Origin: Bacillota bacterium
Lineage (GTDB): Bacteria; Bacillota; Sulfobacillia; JAIMAT01
Direction: 5' to 3'
Assembly: GCA_023511835.1 (NCBI GenBank)
Contig: JAIMAT010000007.1
Span: forward strand, 1 to 57,367
DNA length: 57,367 nt
In this document: piece after piece, positions 50,348 through 57,367 of the stretch
Layout of the letters: each line of letters opens with the position of its first letter
Position numbering within the stretch: position 1 is the first letter of the stretch
Notes under the pieces: generated by a model
What the model was told of the DNA's origin: nothing
Seen by the model: the letters and a program-made list of their open reading frames with translations, nothing else
The model's database searches: none
Translations under genes and position numbers: made by a program

Positions 50348-51775
50348 CTACGAATCTAGTTCAAGTTTGCCGGGGCTTCGTCGTTTCTCGTCAGCTGGCG
50401 GCTCCAGCGCCGCCTCGACGGCCTCGGCCAGCGAGCGGACCGGCACCGCGGCCGGGCCGGGCGCCTGGGCACCGTTCCGCCACGGCACCAGGCAGCGGGA
50501 GAAGCCGAGGCGCACCGCCTCGCGCACCCGCTCTGCCGCGCGGTGGACGGCGCGGATCTCCCCGGTCAGGCCCACTTCGCCGAAGGCGGCCACTCCCGGG
50601 CGGACCGCCCGCTCCAGGTAGGAGGAGGCCAGCGCCAGCGCCACGGGCAGGTCGGCCGCCGGCTCCTCCAGCCAGAGGCCGCCCGTCACCTTGACGAAGG
50701 CGTCGCGGCTGCCGAAGGCGAGGCCGAGCCGCTTCTCCATCACCGCCAGGAGCAGGGCCTGGCGGACGCTGTCGAAGCCCGAGACCGCCCGCCGCGGCAC
50801 CGCCTGGGCGCTGGGTACCACCAGGCCCTGTACCTCCACCAGCACCGGCCGCTCGCCTTCCAGCGCCACCGCCACCGCGGAGCCGGGCACGTCCGCGCTC
50901 CGCTCGGCGAGAAAGAGCGAGGAGGCGTCGGGTACCTCCTCCAGGCCGTCGGCGGCCATGGCGAAGAGACCGATCTCGGCGGTGGAGCCGAAGCGGTTCT
51001 TGCTCGCCTGCAGGATGCGGTAACCCGAGCTGGGCTCTCCGCGCAGCGTCAGGACCACGTCGACGGCGTGTTCCAGGACCTTGGGGCCGGCCAGCGCCCC
51101 GGACTTGGTCAGATGGCCCACCAGCATCACCGCCACGCCCTTCCGCTTGGCGAGGCGGAGGAAGAGCGCGGCGCTCTCCCGGACCTGGGCGACGCTTCCC
51201 GGGGCGGAGTCGAGGCCGGGCAGGTAGACCGCCTGGATGGAGTCGACCACGACCACCTCGGCGCCGCTCGCCTCCACCGCCGCCGCGATGGCGTCGGCCG
51301 CGCTCTCCGCCGCCACCAGCAGCCCCGGTTCCAGCACGCCCAGCCGCTCGGCGCGCAGGCGGACCTGGCGCGCCGACTCCTCGGCGCTGGCGTAGAGCAC
51401 CCGCCGGCTCGCCGCCATCCTCCCCAGGGCGCCCAGGAGGAGCGTAGACTTGCCCACCCCCGGCTCGCCTGCCAGGAGGACGAGCGAACCGGCGACCAGA
51501 CCGCCGCCCAGGACGCGGTCCAACTCGCCGAAGCCGGTCTCTGCGCGGAGCAGCTCGCCCCGCTCCAGACGGTCCACGGGCGAGACCTCCGCCGGCCGCG
51601 CTCCCGGCCGGGCCTGGCGCCCCAGCCCTGGCCAGGGCTCGACGGCCGGTGGCGCCTCCTCGACCAGGCTGTTCCAGGCGCCGCAGGCCGGGCAGCGTCC
51701 CAGCCAGCGCGGCGCCGGCTGGCCGCAGCTCTGGCAGACGTAGCGGGTGGCGCGCCGCTCGCCCCGTTCACGCAT
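50348..51775 (-). CDS. radA: DNA repair protein RadA
   Basis: A 475-residue RadA. Zinc finger YVCQSCGQPAPRWLGRCPACG at residues about 12-32, Walker A GEPGVGKST, the RadA-specific KNRFGS motif, and a Lon-like C-terminal domain (RAVSGFDSVRQALLLAVMEKRLG). It is a branch-migration helicase in recombination. The ATG at 51775 overlaps the moaDE stop by eight bases. Confidence 0.97.
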   Translation of the reverse strand: MRERGERRATRYVCQSCGQPAPRWLGRCPACGAWNSLVEEAPPAVEPWPGLGRQARPGARPAEVSPVDRLERGELLRAETGFGELDRVLGGGLVAGSLVLLAGEPGVGKSTLLLGALGRMAASRRVLYASAEESARQVRLRAERLGVLEPGLLVAAESAADAIAAAVEASGAEVVVVDSIQAVYLPGLDSAPGSVAQVRESAALFLRLAKRKGVAVMLVGHLTKSGALAGPKVLEHAVDVVLTLRGEPSSGYRILQASKNRFGSTAEIGLFAMAADGLEEVPDASSLFLAERSADVPGSAVAVALEGERPVLVEVQGLVVPSAQAVPRRAVSGFDSVRQALLLAVMEKRLGLAFGSRDAFVKVTGGLWLEEPAADLPVALALASSYLERAVRPGVAAFGEVGLTGEIRAVHRAAERVREAVRLGFSRCLVPWRNGAQAPGPAAVPVRSLAEAVEAALEPPADEKRRSPGKLELDS

Positions 51776-52511
51776 GGTGGACCCAGGCGCCCGAGCCGTC
51801 GGGGTGGATCTCCCGCTTCCAGATGGGGACGACCGACTTGATCTCCTCGATGAGGTAGCGCGAGGCCTCGTAGGCCTCCGCCCGGTGCGGCGCGGCGACG
51901 GCGATGGCCACGCTGGGCTCGCCCAGCTCGAGGCGGCCGGTACGGTGGGCCAGCGCCACGCGCACCCCGGGCCAGCGGGCCAGAGCGCGCTCCACCAGCG
52001 CGCGCAGCTCCTGGCCTGCCATGGGTTCGTAGGCCTCGTACTCCAGGGCGACCACGGGCCGGGCGTCATCCCCCGTCTCCCGGACGGTCCCCAGGAAGAG
52101 AAGGACGGCGCCCGCGCCGCTCGTCCGGACGCGCTCCAGGCATTCCGCCACCGGGAGCGCCCCGGCGCCCAGCGCGTACCAGCCGGCCTCGGCGACAGCC
52201 TCCAGCCGGAGCGCGGGCGGCGCCCCGGCCGCTCCCCCGCCGGTTCCGGTCTCCGGCCCGTCGGCGGAACCGCCGCTCACCGGAGGGATGAGGGCTACCT
52301 CGTCGCCCTCGGCCAGGGGCGTCTCGCGGCCGGCGTAGCGGCGGTTGACGGCCACCAGGAGCGAGGGGCCGAAGCGGGCAAGTCCCGGGTACTCGCCCAA
52401 CAGGCGGTCGAGGAGCTGGCCGGCGGTGCTTCCCGCCGCCAGCTCCACCTCCAGCTGGCGGCTGCCCGCCGCCTCGGCGGCCCCGGCGAAGAGGCGGACC
52501 GCGATGCGCAA
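51768..52511 (-). CDS. MoaD-MoaE fusion, molybdopterin synthase (MoaX-like)
   Basis: A 247-residue fusion. Residues 1-81 are MoaD-like (MRIAVRLFAGAAEAAG...EVALIPPVSGG), ending in the Gly80-Gly81 that carries the thiocarboxylate in free MoaD. A Gly/Ala/Pro-rich linker (about 82-100) leads to MoaE: FLGTVRETGDD, ALEYEAYEPMA, HRTGRLELGE, PHRAEAYEASRYLIEEIK and IWKREIHPDG, with active-site lysines K225 and K232. Molybdopterin synthase converts cPMP to molybdopterin. In Mycobacterium tuberculosis MoaX, a similar fusion, is cleaved after the di-glycine. The TTG start follows GGAGG. It sits between clpC and radA, unlike any standard order. Confidence 0.92.
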   Translation of the reverse strand: MRIAVRLFAGAAEAAGSRQLEVELAAGSTAGQLLDRLLGEYPGLARFGPSLLVAVNRRYAGRETPLAEGDEVALIPPVSGGSADGPETGTGGGAAGAPPALRLEAVAEAGWYALGAGALPVAECLERVRTSGAGAVLLFLGTVRETGDDARPVVALEYEAYEPMAGQELRALVERALARWPGVRVALAHRTGRLELGEPSVAIAVAAPHRAEAYEASRYLIEEIKSVVPIWKREIHPDGSGAWVHHA

Positions 52512-52536
52512 GGGCGACCTCCTCCCGGGAAGGCTC

Positions 52537-55017
52537 TCAGGCCGGCGACTCGGTGGAGACGGGCTCCCGCTTCCGCTCGAAGACCAGCTTGCCGTCCCCG
52601 TCGGCGTCGACGAGCACCTCGTCGCCGCTGGCGAACTTGCCGGCGATGATCTCCTCGGAGAGGGGATCCTCCACCAGCCGCGTGATGGCCCGGCGTAGCG
52701 GGCGGGCACCGAACTCGGGGTTGTAGCCCTCGTCCACCAGGATCTCCTTGGCCCGCTCGCTCACCTCCAGCGTCAGACCCAGCTGCTTCAACCGGCCCTC
52801 CACCTGCTTGAGCATCAGGTCGACGATCTGGCGGATGTTCTCCCGGTTGAGCGGATGGAAGACGATGATGTCGTCGATCCGGTTGAGGAACTCGGGCCGG
52901 AAGGTCTTCCTCACCTCGTCCAGGATCCTGTCGCGCATCTGCCGGTAGCCGTACTCCTCGTCCTCGTTGGGCCGGAAGCCCAGCGCCGCCTGCCGCTTGA
53001 GGATGTCCTGGCCGACGTTCGAGGTGAGGATGACCACCGTGTTCCGGAAGTCCACGTGCCGACCCTTGGCCTCGGTCAGGCGTCCCTCCTCGAAGACCTG
53101 CAGGAGGACGTTGAAGACCTCCGGGTGCGCCTTCTCGATCTCGTCCAGGAGTACCACCGAGTACGGGCGCCGCCGCACCGCCTCGGTCAGCTGGCCGCCT
53201 TCCTCGTAGCCCACGTAGCCCGGAGGTGCGCCCACCAGCCGGGAGACCGTGTGGCGCTCCTGGTACTCGGACATGTCGATGGCCACCATGGCGTCCTCGT
53301 CGCCGAAGAGCGCCTCCGCCAGCGCCTTGGCCAGCTCCGTCTTGCCCACACCGGTCGGTCCCAAAAAGATGAACGAACCGATGGGCCGGCGCGGATCCTT
53401 CAGGCCCGCGCGCGCACGGCGGATGGCGCGCGAGACGGCCGAGACCGCCTCGTCCTGGCCGATGACGCGCGCGTGCAGGACCTCCTCCAGGTGCAGGAGC
53501 CGCTCCGACTCCTCCACGGCCAGGCGGCTGACCGGGATACCGGTCCAGCTGGAGACCACCTGGGAGACGTCCTCCTCGGTGACCAGAAGCCGCTCGGCCG
53601 CCTGGTTCTGGTGCCAGATCTCGCGGCGCTTCTCGATCTCCTGCTGCAGTTTCTGCTCCTGGTCGCGCAGGTTGGCCGCCTTCTCGAACTCCTGGCTCTG
53701 GACGGCCTCCTCCTTCTCCTTCTGGATCTCGCCCAGCCGCTCTTCCATCTCCTTCAGCTCGGGCGGCTCGACGAAGGCGCGGAGCCGCACCCGGGAGGCC
53801 GCCTCGTCGATCAGGTCGATGGCCTTGTCCGGAAGGAAGCGATCGGAGACGTAGCGGTCGCTCAGCTGCGCCGCCGCCGTGATGGCGTCGTCGGTGATAA
53901 CCACGCGGTGGTGCGCCTCGTAGCGATCGCGCAGCCCCTTGAGGATGGCGATCGTCTCCTCCACCGAGGGCTCCTCCACCATCACCGGCTGGAAACGTCG
54001 CTCCAGCGCCGCGTCCTTCTCGATATGCTTGCGGTACTCGTCGATGGTGGTGGCGCCGATGGTCTGCAGCTCGCCGCGCGCCAGCGCAGGCTTCAGGATG
54101 TTGGAGGCGTCGATGGCCCCCTCGGCCGCGCCGGCGCCGATGATGGTGTGCAACTCGTCGATGAACAGGATGACGTTGGAGGCGCGGCGGATCTCGTCCA
54201 TCACCTTCTTCAGCCGGTCCTCGAACTCGCCCCGGTACTTGGAACCAGCCACCAGTGCGCCCATGTCCAGGGTGACCACGCGCCGCTCCTTGAGCAGCTC
54301 CGGGACGTTCCCCTCCGTGATGCGCTGGGCCAGCCCCTCGACGATGGCCGTCTTGCCCACGCCCGGCTCGCCGATCAGCACCGGGTTGTTCTTGGTGCGG
54401 CGCGAGAGGATCTGGATGACGCGCTCGATCTCCTTCTCGCGGCCGATGACCGGGTCGAGCTTCCCCTCTTCCGCCAGCTGGGTCAGGTCGCGGCCGAAGT
54501 TGTCCAGCACCGGGGTGTTGGAGCGGCTGGTGCGCCGCCCGGGCGCCGGGCGCGCGGCCGCCAGCGGCTGCGAGGGCGCGCTCCCGCCCAGCAGCCGGAT
54601 GACCTCGCGGCGCGTCTTCTCCAGGTCGACTCCCATGTTCTCCAGCACCCGCGCCGCCACGCCCTCGCCCTCGCGGATGAGGCCCAGGAGCAGGTGCTCG
54701 GTGCCCACGTAGTTGTGGCCCAGGAGCCGGGCCTCCTCGATGGCCAGCTCCATGACCACCTTCTTGGCGCGCGGCGTGTAGCCGATCTCGCCGCCCACGG
54801 GGCCGTTGCCGCGGCCGATGATCTTCTCCACCTCGGCGCGTACCTGGTCCAGGTCGACGCCCATGTTCTGCAGGGCGCGTGCGGCCACTCCGGTCCCCTC
54901 GCGGATGAGGCCCAGCAGGAGGTGCTCGGTGCCCACGTAGTTGTAACCGAGACGGCGCGCCTCTTCCTGGGCGAGCAGGATCACCCGCTGCGCGCGCTCC
55001 GAGTATCTTCCGAACAT
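52537..55017 (-). CDS. clpC: ATP-dependent Clp protease ATP-binding subunit ClpC
   Basis: An 826-residue Hsp100 unfoldase. Two Clp-N repeats (residues 1-150, each with [15 protein letters not shown]), Walker A GEPGVGKT at 216-223, a UVR-like middle domain (about 415-460) that binds McsA/MecA adaptors, a second Walker A GPTGVGKT, and a C-terminal D2 small domain. The ATG overlaps the mcsB stop (ATGA). With ClpP, not in this window, it degrades arginine-phosphorylated proteins. Confidence 0.98.
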   Translation of the reverse strand: MFGRYSERAQRVILLAQEEARRLGYNYVGTEHLLLGLIREGTGVAARALQNMGVDLDQVRAEVEKIIGRGNGPVGGEIGYTPRAKKVVMELAIEEARLLGHNYVGTEHLLLGLIREGEGVAARVLENMGVDLEKTRREVIRLLGGSAPSQPLAAARPAPGRRTSRSNTPVLDNFGRDLTQLAEEGKLDPVIGREKEIERVIQILSRRTKNNPVLIGEPGVGKTAIVEGLAQRITEGNVPELLKERRVVTLDMGALVAGSKYRGEFEDRLKKVMDEIRRASNVILFIDELHTIIGAGAAEGAIDASNILKPALARGELQTIGATTIDEYRKHIEKDAALERRFQPVMVEEPSVEETIAILKGLRDRYEAHHRVVITDDAITAAAQLSDRYVSDRFLPDKAIDLIDEAASRVRLRAFVEPPELKEMEERLGEIQKEKEEAVQSQEFEKAANLRDQEQKLQQEIEKRREIWHQNQAAERLLVTEEDVSQVVSSWTGIPVSRLAVEESERLLHLEEVLHARVIGQDEAVSAVSRAIRRARAGLKDPRRPIGSFIFLGPTGVGKTELAKALAEALFGDEDAMVAIDMSEYQERHTVSRLVGAPPGYVGYEEGGQLTEAVRRRPYSVVLLDEIEKAHPEVFNVLLQVFEEGRLTEAKGRHVDFRNTVVILTSNVGQDILKRQAALGFRPNEDEEYGYRQMRDRILDEVRKTFRPEFLNRIDDIIVFHPLNRENIRQIVDLMLKQVEGRLKQLGLTLEVSERAKEILVDEGYNPEFGARPLRRAITRLVEDPLSEEIIAGKFASGDEVLVDADGDGKLVFERKREPVSTESPA

Positions 55018-56108
55018 CAGGCTTCCCCCCTTGGGGCCCTTGGGGCCTGCCGCGAAGCCAGGCGCTCCCGGATCATCGCGGCTCGACGGACGTCGCGCTC
55101 CGCCGGCTCCAGCGGCCGTCCCGCGCGGTACTGGACGCCGGCCGCGCCGACGGCCACCATCAACTCGTTGCAGACCTCCGGTCGGACCTGGGGGAGAAGC
55201 TGCAGGTCCACCCCCAGGCGGAGCGTCGAGAGAAGCGCCAGCGCCTCCTCGGAAGAGATGGCGTAGGCGTGGGTCAGGATCCCGTAGGCCCGGCCGACCC
55301 GGTCCTCCAGCTCGACGCGGTGCTCCCGGTAGAGGAGCTCGCGGGCGCCACGCTCCCGCTCCACCAGCTGGCGCACCACCGCCTCCAGGCTCTCCAGGAG
55401 CTCGCCCTCGGAACGCCCGAGGGTGATCTGGTTGGAGACCTGGAAGAGGTTCCCGTGCGCCTTGCTGCCCTCCCCGTAGATGCCCCGGACCACCACACCG
55501 ACCCGGGCCAGGGCGCTGGCCAGATCGCCCGCCTGATTCGAGTGTACCAGGGCGGGCAGGTGCATCATCGCCGAGACGCGCAGGCCCGTGCCCGTGTTGC
55601 TCGGGCAGGTGGTCAGGTAGCCCAGGCGCTCGTCGAAGGCGAAGTCCAGCTGCTCCGCGAGCGCGTCGTCCAGCCGGTCGGCCGCCTCCCAGGCGGCCTG
55701 CAGCTGGAGGCCCGGCGCCAGCGACTGCAGGCGCAGATGCTCCTCCTCGTTGACCATCAGGCTGAGGCCCTCGCGTTCGTCGACGGCCAGGGCCGCCGGC
55801 AGCTCGCTGGCCGCGTGCTGCGGGCTGATCAGGTGGCGTTCCACCAGCACCTGCCGCTCCAGCGGCGTCAGCGCCTGCAGCTCCACCAGCTCCAGCCGTC
55901 CGCCCGGGCCGGGCCCGAGGCGGGCCAGGGCGCCGCGCACCTCGTCCACCACGCGCTGCGCCTCGGCCGGCGTCAGCCTCGGCGGGAAGGGGTGGCGGCG
56001 GAGATTCCGCGCCAGCCGGACGCGGCTGGAGACGACCACGTCGGCCGCCGGCCCGGAGGCGGTCAGCCACGACCCGCCCTGACCGCGCAGGAGGCGCTCC
56101 AGCGACAT
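55017..56108 (-). CDS. mcsB: Protein arginine kinase McsB
   Basis: A 363-residue phosphagen-kinase-family enzyme that phosphorylates protein arginines. [18 protein letters not shown] near residue 25, catalytic cysteine region [19 protein letters not shown], and the C-terminal pArg-sensing [13 protein letters not shown]. Start overlaps the mcsA stop (ATGA). Confidence 0.96.
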   Translation of the reverse strand: MSLERLLRGQGGSWLTASGPAADVVVSSRVRLARNLRRHPFPPRLTPAEAQRVVDEVRGALARLGPGPGGRLELVELQALTPLERQVLVERHLISPQHAASELPAALAVDEREGLSLMVNEEEHLRLQSLAPGLQLQAAWEAADRLDDALAEQLDFAFDERLGYLTTCPSNTGTGLRVSAMMHLPALVHSNQAGDLASALARVGVVVRGIYGEGSKAHGNLFQVSNQITLGRSEGELLESLEAVVRQLVERERGARELLYREHRVELEDRVGRAYGILTHAYAISSEEALALLSTLRLGVDLQLLPQVRPEVCNELMVAVGAAGVQYRAGRPLEPAERDVRRAAMIRERLASRQAPRAPRGEA

Positions 56109-56665
56109 CAGCCCGCCCCCCTCCCCGCCGGGTCCCGGCCCTCCAGCGCCCGGATCCGGTCGCGCAGAAGGGCCGCGCGTTCGTACTCTTCCTGTCGAAC
56201 CGCCTCGTCCAGCTGGCGGCGCAGCTCGGCCAGGCTCTCGCCGGCGCTCGCGCCGTCCGGGGCCGGCGCGGTGCCCCCCGCCGCCGCCTGTTCCCGCCTG
56301 CCCGGGGCGACCGGCCGCTTGCCGCGGTGGCGGTCCGCCCCCTGGATGCGGCGCAGGAGCGGCTCCAGCTGCGGGGCGAAGGCGGTATAGCATGTCTCGC
56401 ACCCCAGGAAGCTGGTGCGCGCGAACTCTTCGTACGTCGTCCCGCAGGCCGGGCAACGCAGCTCCGCCTGCGCCCGCCCGGCCTCCGGCTGCGGATGGAG
56501 GAGGCCGCCCAGCAGGTTATGAATCGAGAAGGGCGAGGGCGCGAAGAGCGCCATCTCGCTGCTCTCCGCGCAGGCGGGGCAGAGGTGGATCTCCGTCTTC
56601 ACCCCGTTGACGATCCGCGTCACGTGGACCGTGGCCGGCCGCTCGCCACAGCGCTGGCAGAGCAT
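56108..56665 (-). CDS. mcsA: McsA, activator of McsB
   Basis: A 185-residue protein with four CXXC pairs (CQRC, CPAC, CPAC, CETC) for zinc and a C-terminal UVR motif ([28 protein letters not shown]). It activates McsB and tethers it to ClpC. The ATG at 56665 follows GGAGGTGG. A TATAAT at 56692-56687, overlapping the ctsR stop, may be a weak internal promoter. Confidence 0.95.
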   Translation of the reverse strand: MLCQRCGERPATVHVTRIVNGVKTEIHLCPACAESSEMALFAPSPFSIHNLLGGLLHPQPEAGRAQAELRCPACGTTYEEFARTSFLGCETCYTAFAPQLEPLLRRIQGADRHRGKRPVAPGRREQAAAGGTAPAPDGASAGESLAELRRQLDEAVRQEEYERAALLRDRIRALEGRDPAGRGAG

Positions 56666-56687
56666 GCGACCACCTCCGGCTGGTTGA

Positions 56688-57164
56688 TTATAGTTCAGCC
56701 TCCCCGCCCGCCACACGGCCGAGGACGCCCAGCATGGCCGCCAGGAGGCGCGCCCGGATCCGGTCGCGCCAGGGCAGTTCGACCGCCAGCACCGAGCGGT
56801 CGACCGCCACCGAGAGGAGCAGCGCCTCGCGTTCGGCCAGCAGCCCCTGCTCGCGGAGCCGTCCGATGAGGCGGAGCGCCTGGTCCTGGGAGATCCGCTC
56901 GCCGACGGCGGCCGCCTCCGCCAGGAGGCGCCGGCGCGGTCCCGCCTCGGGCAGCCGCCGGATGCGGATGTAGCCGCCGCCTCCGCGCCGGCTCTCTACC
57001 AGGAAGCCCAGTTCGGGGCGGAAGCGGGTCTCCAGCACGTAGTTGACCTGCGAGGGGGCGCAGCCGAAGCGCTCGCTCAGCTCCGCCCGCCGCACCTCGA
57101 CGCTTTCCGCCGCCTCGAGCCGCTCCAGCAGGAAGGCCTCGATCAGGTCCGCCAGCGTCCGCAC
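56688..57164 (-). CDS. ctsR: Transcriptional repressor CtsR
   Basis: A 158-residue CtsR. Helix-turn-helix SVEVRRAELSERFGCAPSQVNYVLETRF and the glycine-rich wing SRRGGGGYIRIRRL, which senses heat in Bacillus. It represses its own operon and other clp genes. GTG start preceded by GGGAGAG. Arg residues in the C-terminal half match the McsB-targeted domain. Confidence 0.96.
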   Translation of the reverse strand: MRTLADLIEAFLLERLEAAESVEVRRAELSERFGCAPSQVNYVLETRFRPELGFLVESRRGGGGYIRIRRLPEAGPRRRLLAEAAAVGERISQDQALRLIGRLREQGLLAEREALLLSVAVDRSVLAVELPWRDRIRARLLAAMLGVLGRVAGGEAEL

Positions 57165-57227
57165 CGCTCTCCCGTACCGTCCTTCCTTCCCGGTTCGCTC
57201 GGCGCAGCCGTCGCCGCGCCACTTGAC

Positions 57228-57244
57228 TTTGACTGTCTTTGATC
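57228..57244 (-). promoter_or_regulatory. CtsR operator
   Basis: The minus strand reads GATCAAA-GAC-AGTCAAA, two heptads with a three-base spacer matching the CtsR consensus (RGTCAAA-NAN-RGTCAAA). A further partial copy (GTCAAG) adjoins. It abuts the -10 box, so bound CtsR would block RNA polymerase. Confidence 0.9.
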
Positions 57245-57273
57245 ATTATAGGAAGCCAGGCCCGGCCCGGCAA
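57245..57273 (-). promoter_or_regulatory. Promoter for ctsR-mcsA-mcsB-clpC
   Basis: TTGCCG (57273-57268), 17 bases, TATAAT (57250-57245) on the minus strand, directly upstream of the CtsR operator. Confidence 0.88.
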
Positions 57274-57300
57274 CGAAGGGGGCGCCCCGTGGGCGCCCCC
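57271..57300 (-). terminator. Probable terminator of the gene upstream of ctsR
   Basis: A 10-bp GGGGGCGCCC/GGGCGCCCCC stem with a three-base loop (57278-57300), followed on the minus strand by TTCGTT. It shares its end with the ctsR -35 box, separating ctsR from the preceding transcript. Confidence 0.7.
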
Positions 57301-57327
57301 CGCTCCTCGGCGCCGTGCGGCGCCCGC

Positions 57328-57367
57328 TCACTCCGCGCCCACGCCGCTCAGCTGCCGGCTCCGCTCG
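57328..57367 (-). CDS. Possible C-terminal end of an upstream gene
   Basis: One minus-strand frame entering the window ends with ERSRQLSGVGAE and a TGA, 27 bases before the terminator hairpin. Twelve residues are too few to identify a family, and the frame choice is uncertain. Confidence 0.25.
   Translation of the reverse strand, partial: ERSRQLSGVGAE

Noticed and set aside
52855-55266. An 803-codon plus-strand frame opposite clpC
   Set aside because: Shadow of ClpC; no ribosome site or domain.
52537-56070. A single 1177-codon frame spanning clpC and part of mcsB
   Set aside because: The upstream part is an out-of-frame reading of mcsB. ClpC truly begins at 55017 with [10 protein letters not shown] and an ATGA overlap.

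Overview
This window is a very GC-rich (roughly 70% by eye, not counted) chromosomal housekeeping region, almost certainly from a member of the Bacillota (Firmicutes). The evidence is the linkage ctsR-mcsA-mcsB-clpC-radA, followed by carD-yacL-ispD-ispF-cysS-sigH, secE-nusG-rplK-rplA-rplJ-rplL-rpoB-rpoC, an L7Ae-like gene, the str operon, the S10-spc-alpha ribosomal superoperon, ecfA1-ecfA2-ecfT-truA-rplM-rpsI, and the sporulation-type amidase gene cwlD. Frequent GTG/TTG starts and the high GC suggest a deep-branching high-GC thermophile-like lineage (Thermaerobacter/Symbiobacterium/Limnochorda type). I cannot name the genus from sequence alone.

Nearly every gene is on the minus strand, so transcription runs from high to low coordinates. 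The only plus-strand protein gene is accC at 5608-6981. Layout in transcription order: (1) 57.3-50.3 kb, stress regulon: CtsR-controlled promoter, ctsR, mcsA, mcsB, clpC, an inserted moaD-moaE fusion, radA. (2) 50.1-45.4 kb: carD, yacL, ispD, ispF, cysS. (3) 45.2-43.5 kb: sigH, four tRNAs (Thr, Tyr, initiator Met, Thr), rpmG, tRNA-Trp, secE. (4) 43.4-32.8 kb: nusG, rplK, rplA, L10 leader, rplJ, rplL, rpoB, rpoC. (5) 32.7-28.1 kb: L7Ae-like gene, rpsL, rpsG, fusA, tuf. (6) 28.0-12.7 kb: S10, spc and alpha ribosomal operons with secY, adk, map, a KOW protein, infA and rpoA, but without rpmD. (7) 12.7-8.3 kb: shared ECF vitamin-transporter energizer (ecfA1, ecfA2, ecfT), truA, rplM, rpsI. (8) 8.1-5.0 kb: panD, cwlD, the opposed accC, and a Fur-family regulator. 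(9) 5.0-1.8 kb: cobalamin riboswitch with btuC/btuD-like ABC genes, then an FMN riboswitch with a ribU-like S component, which could use the ECF module 8 kb away. (10) 1.7-0 kb: half-size GDT1-family membrane protein, a folP-folB fusion, and the start of folK.

Most of the window is ordinary and conserved. I found no mobile elements, CRISPR arrays or phage genes, and no clear new defence or metabolic system. The points that deserve a second look are: truA has no canonical start codon upstream of its conserved N-terminus; a MoaX-like MoaD-MoaE fusion sits inside the clpC-radA stress cluster; EF-Tu carries a four-cysteine loop; the biotin carboxylase has changes at normally conserved active-site positions; disA and rpmD are missing from their usual slots; two vitamin riboswitches lie close together; and two promoters have the upstream gene's stop codon inside the -35 box.
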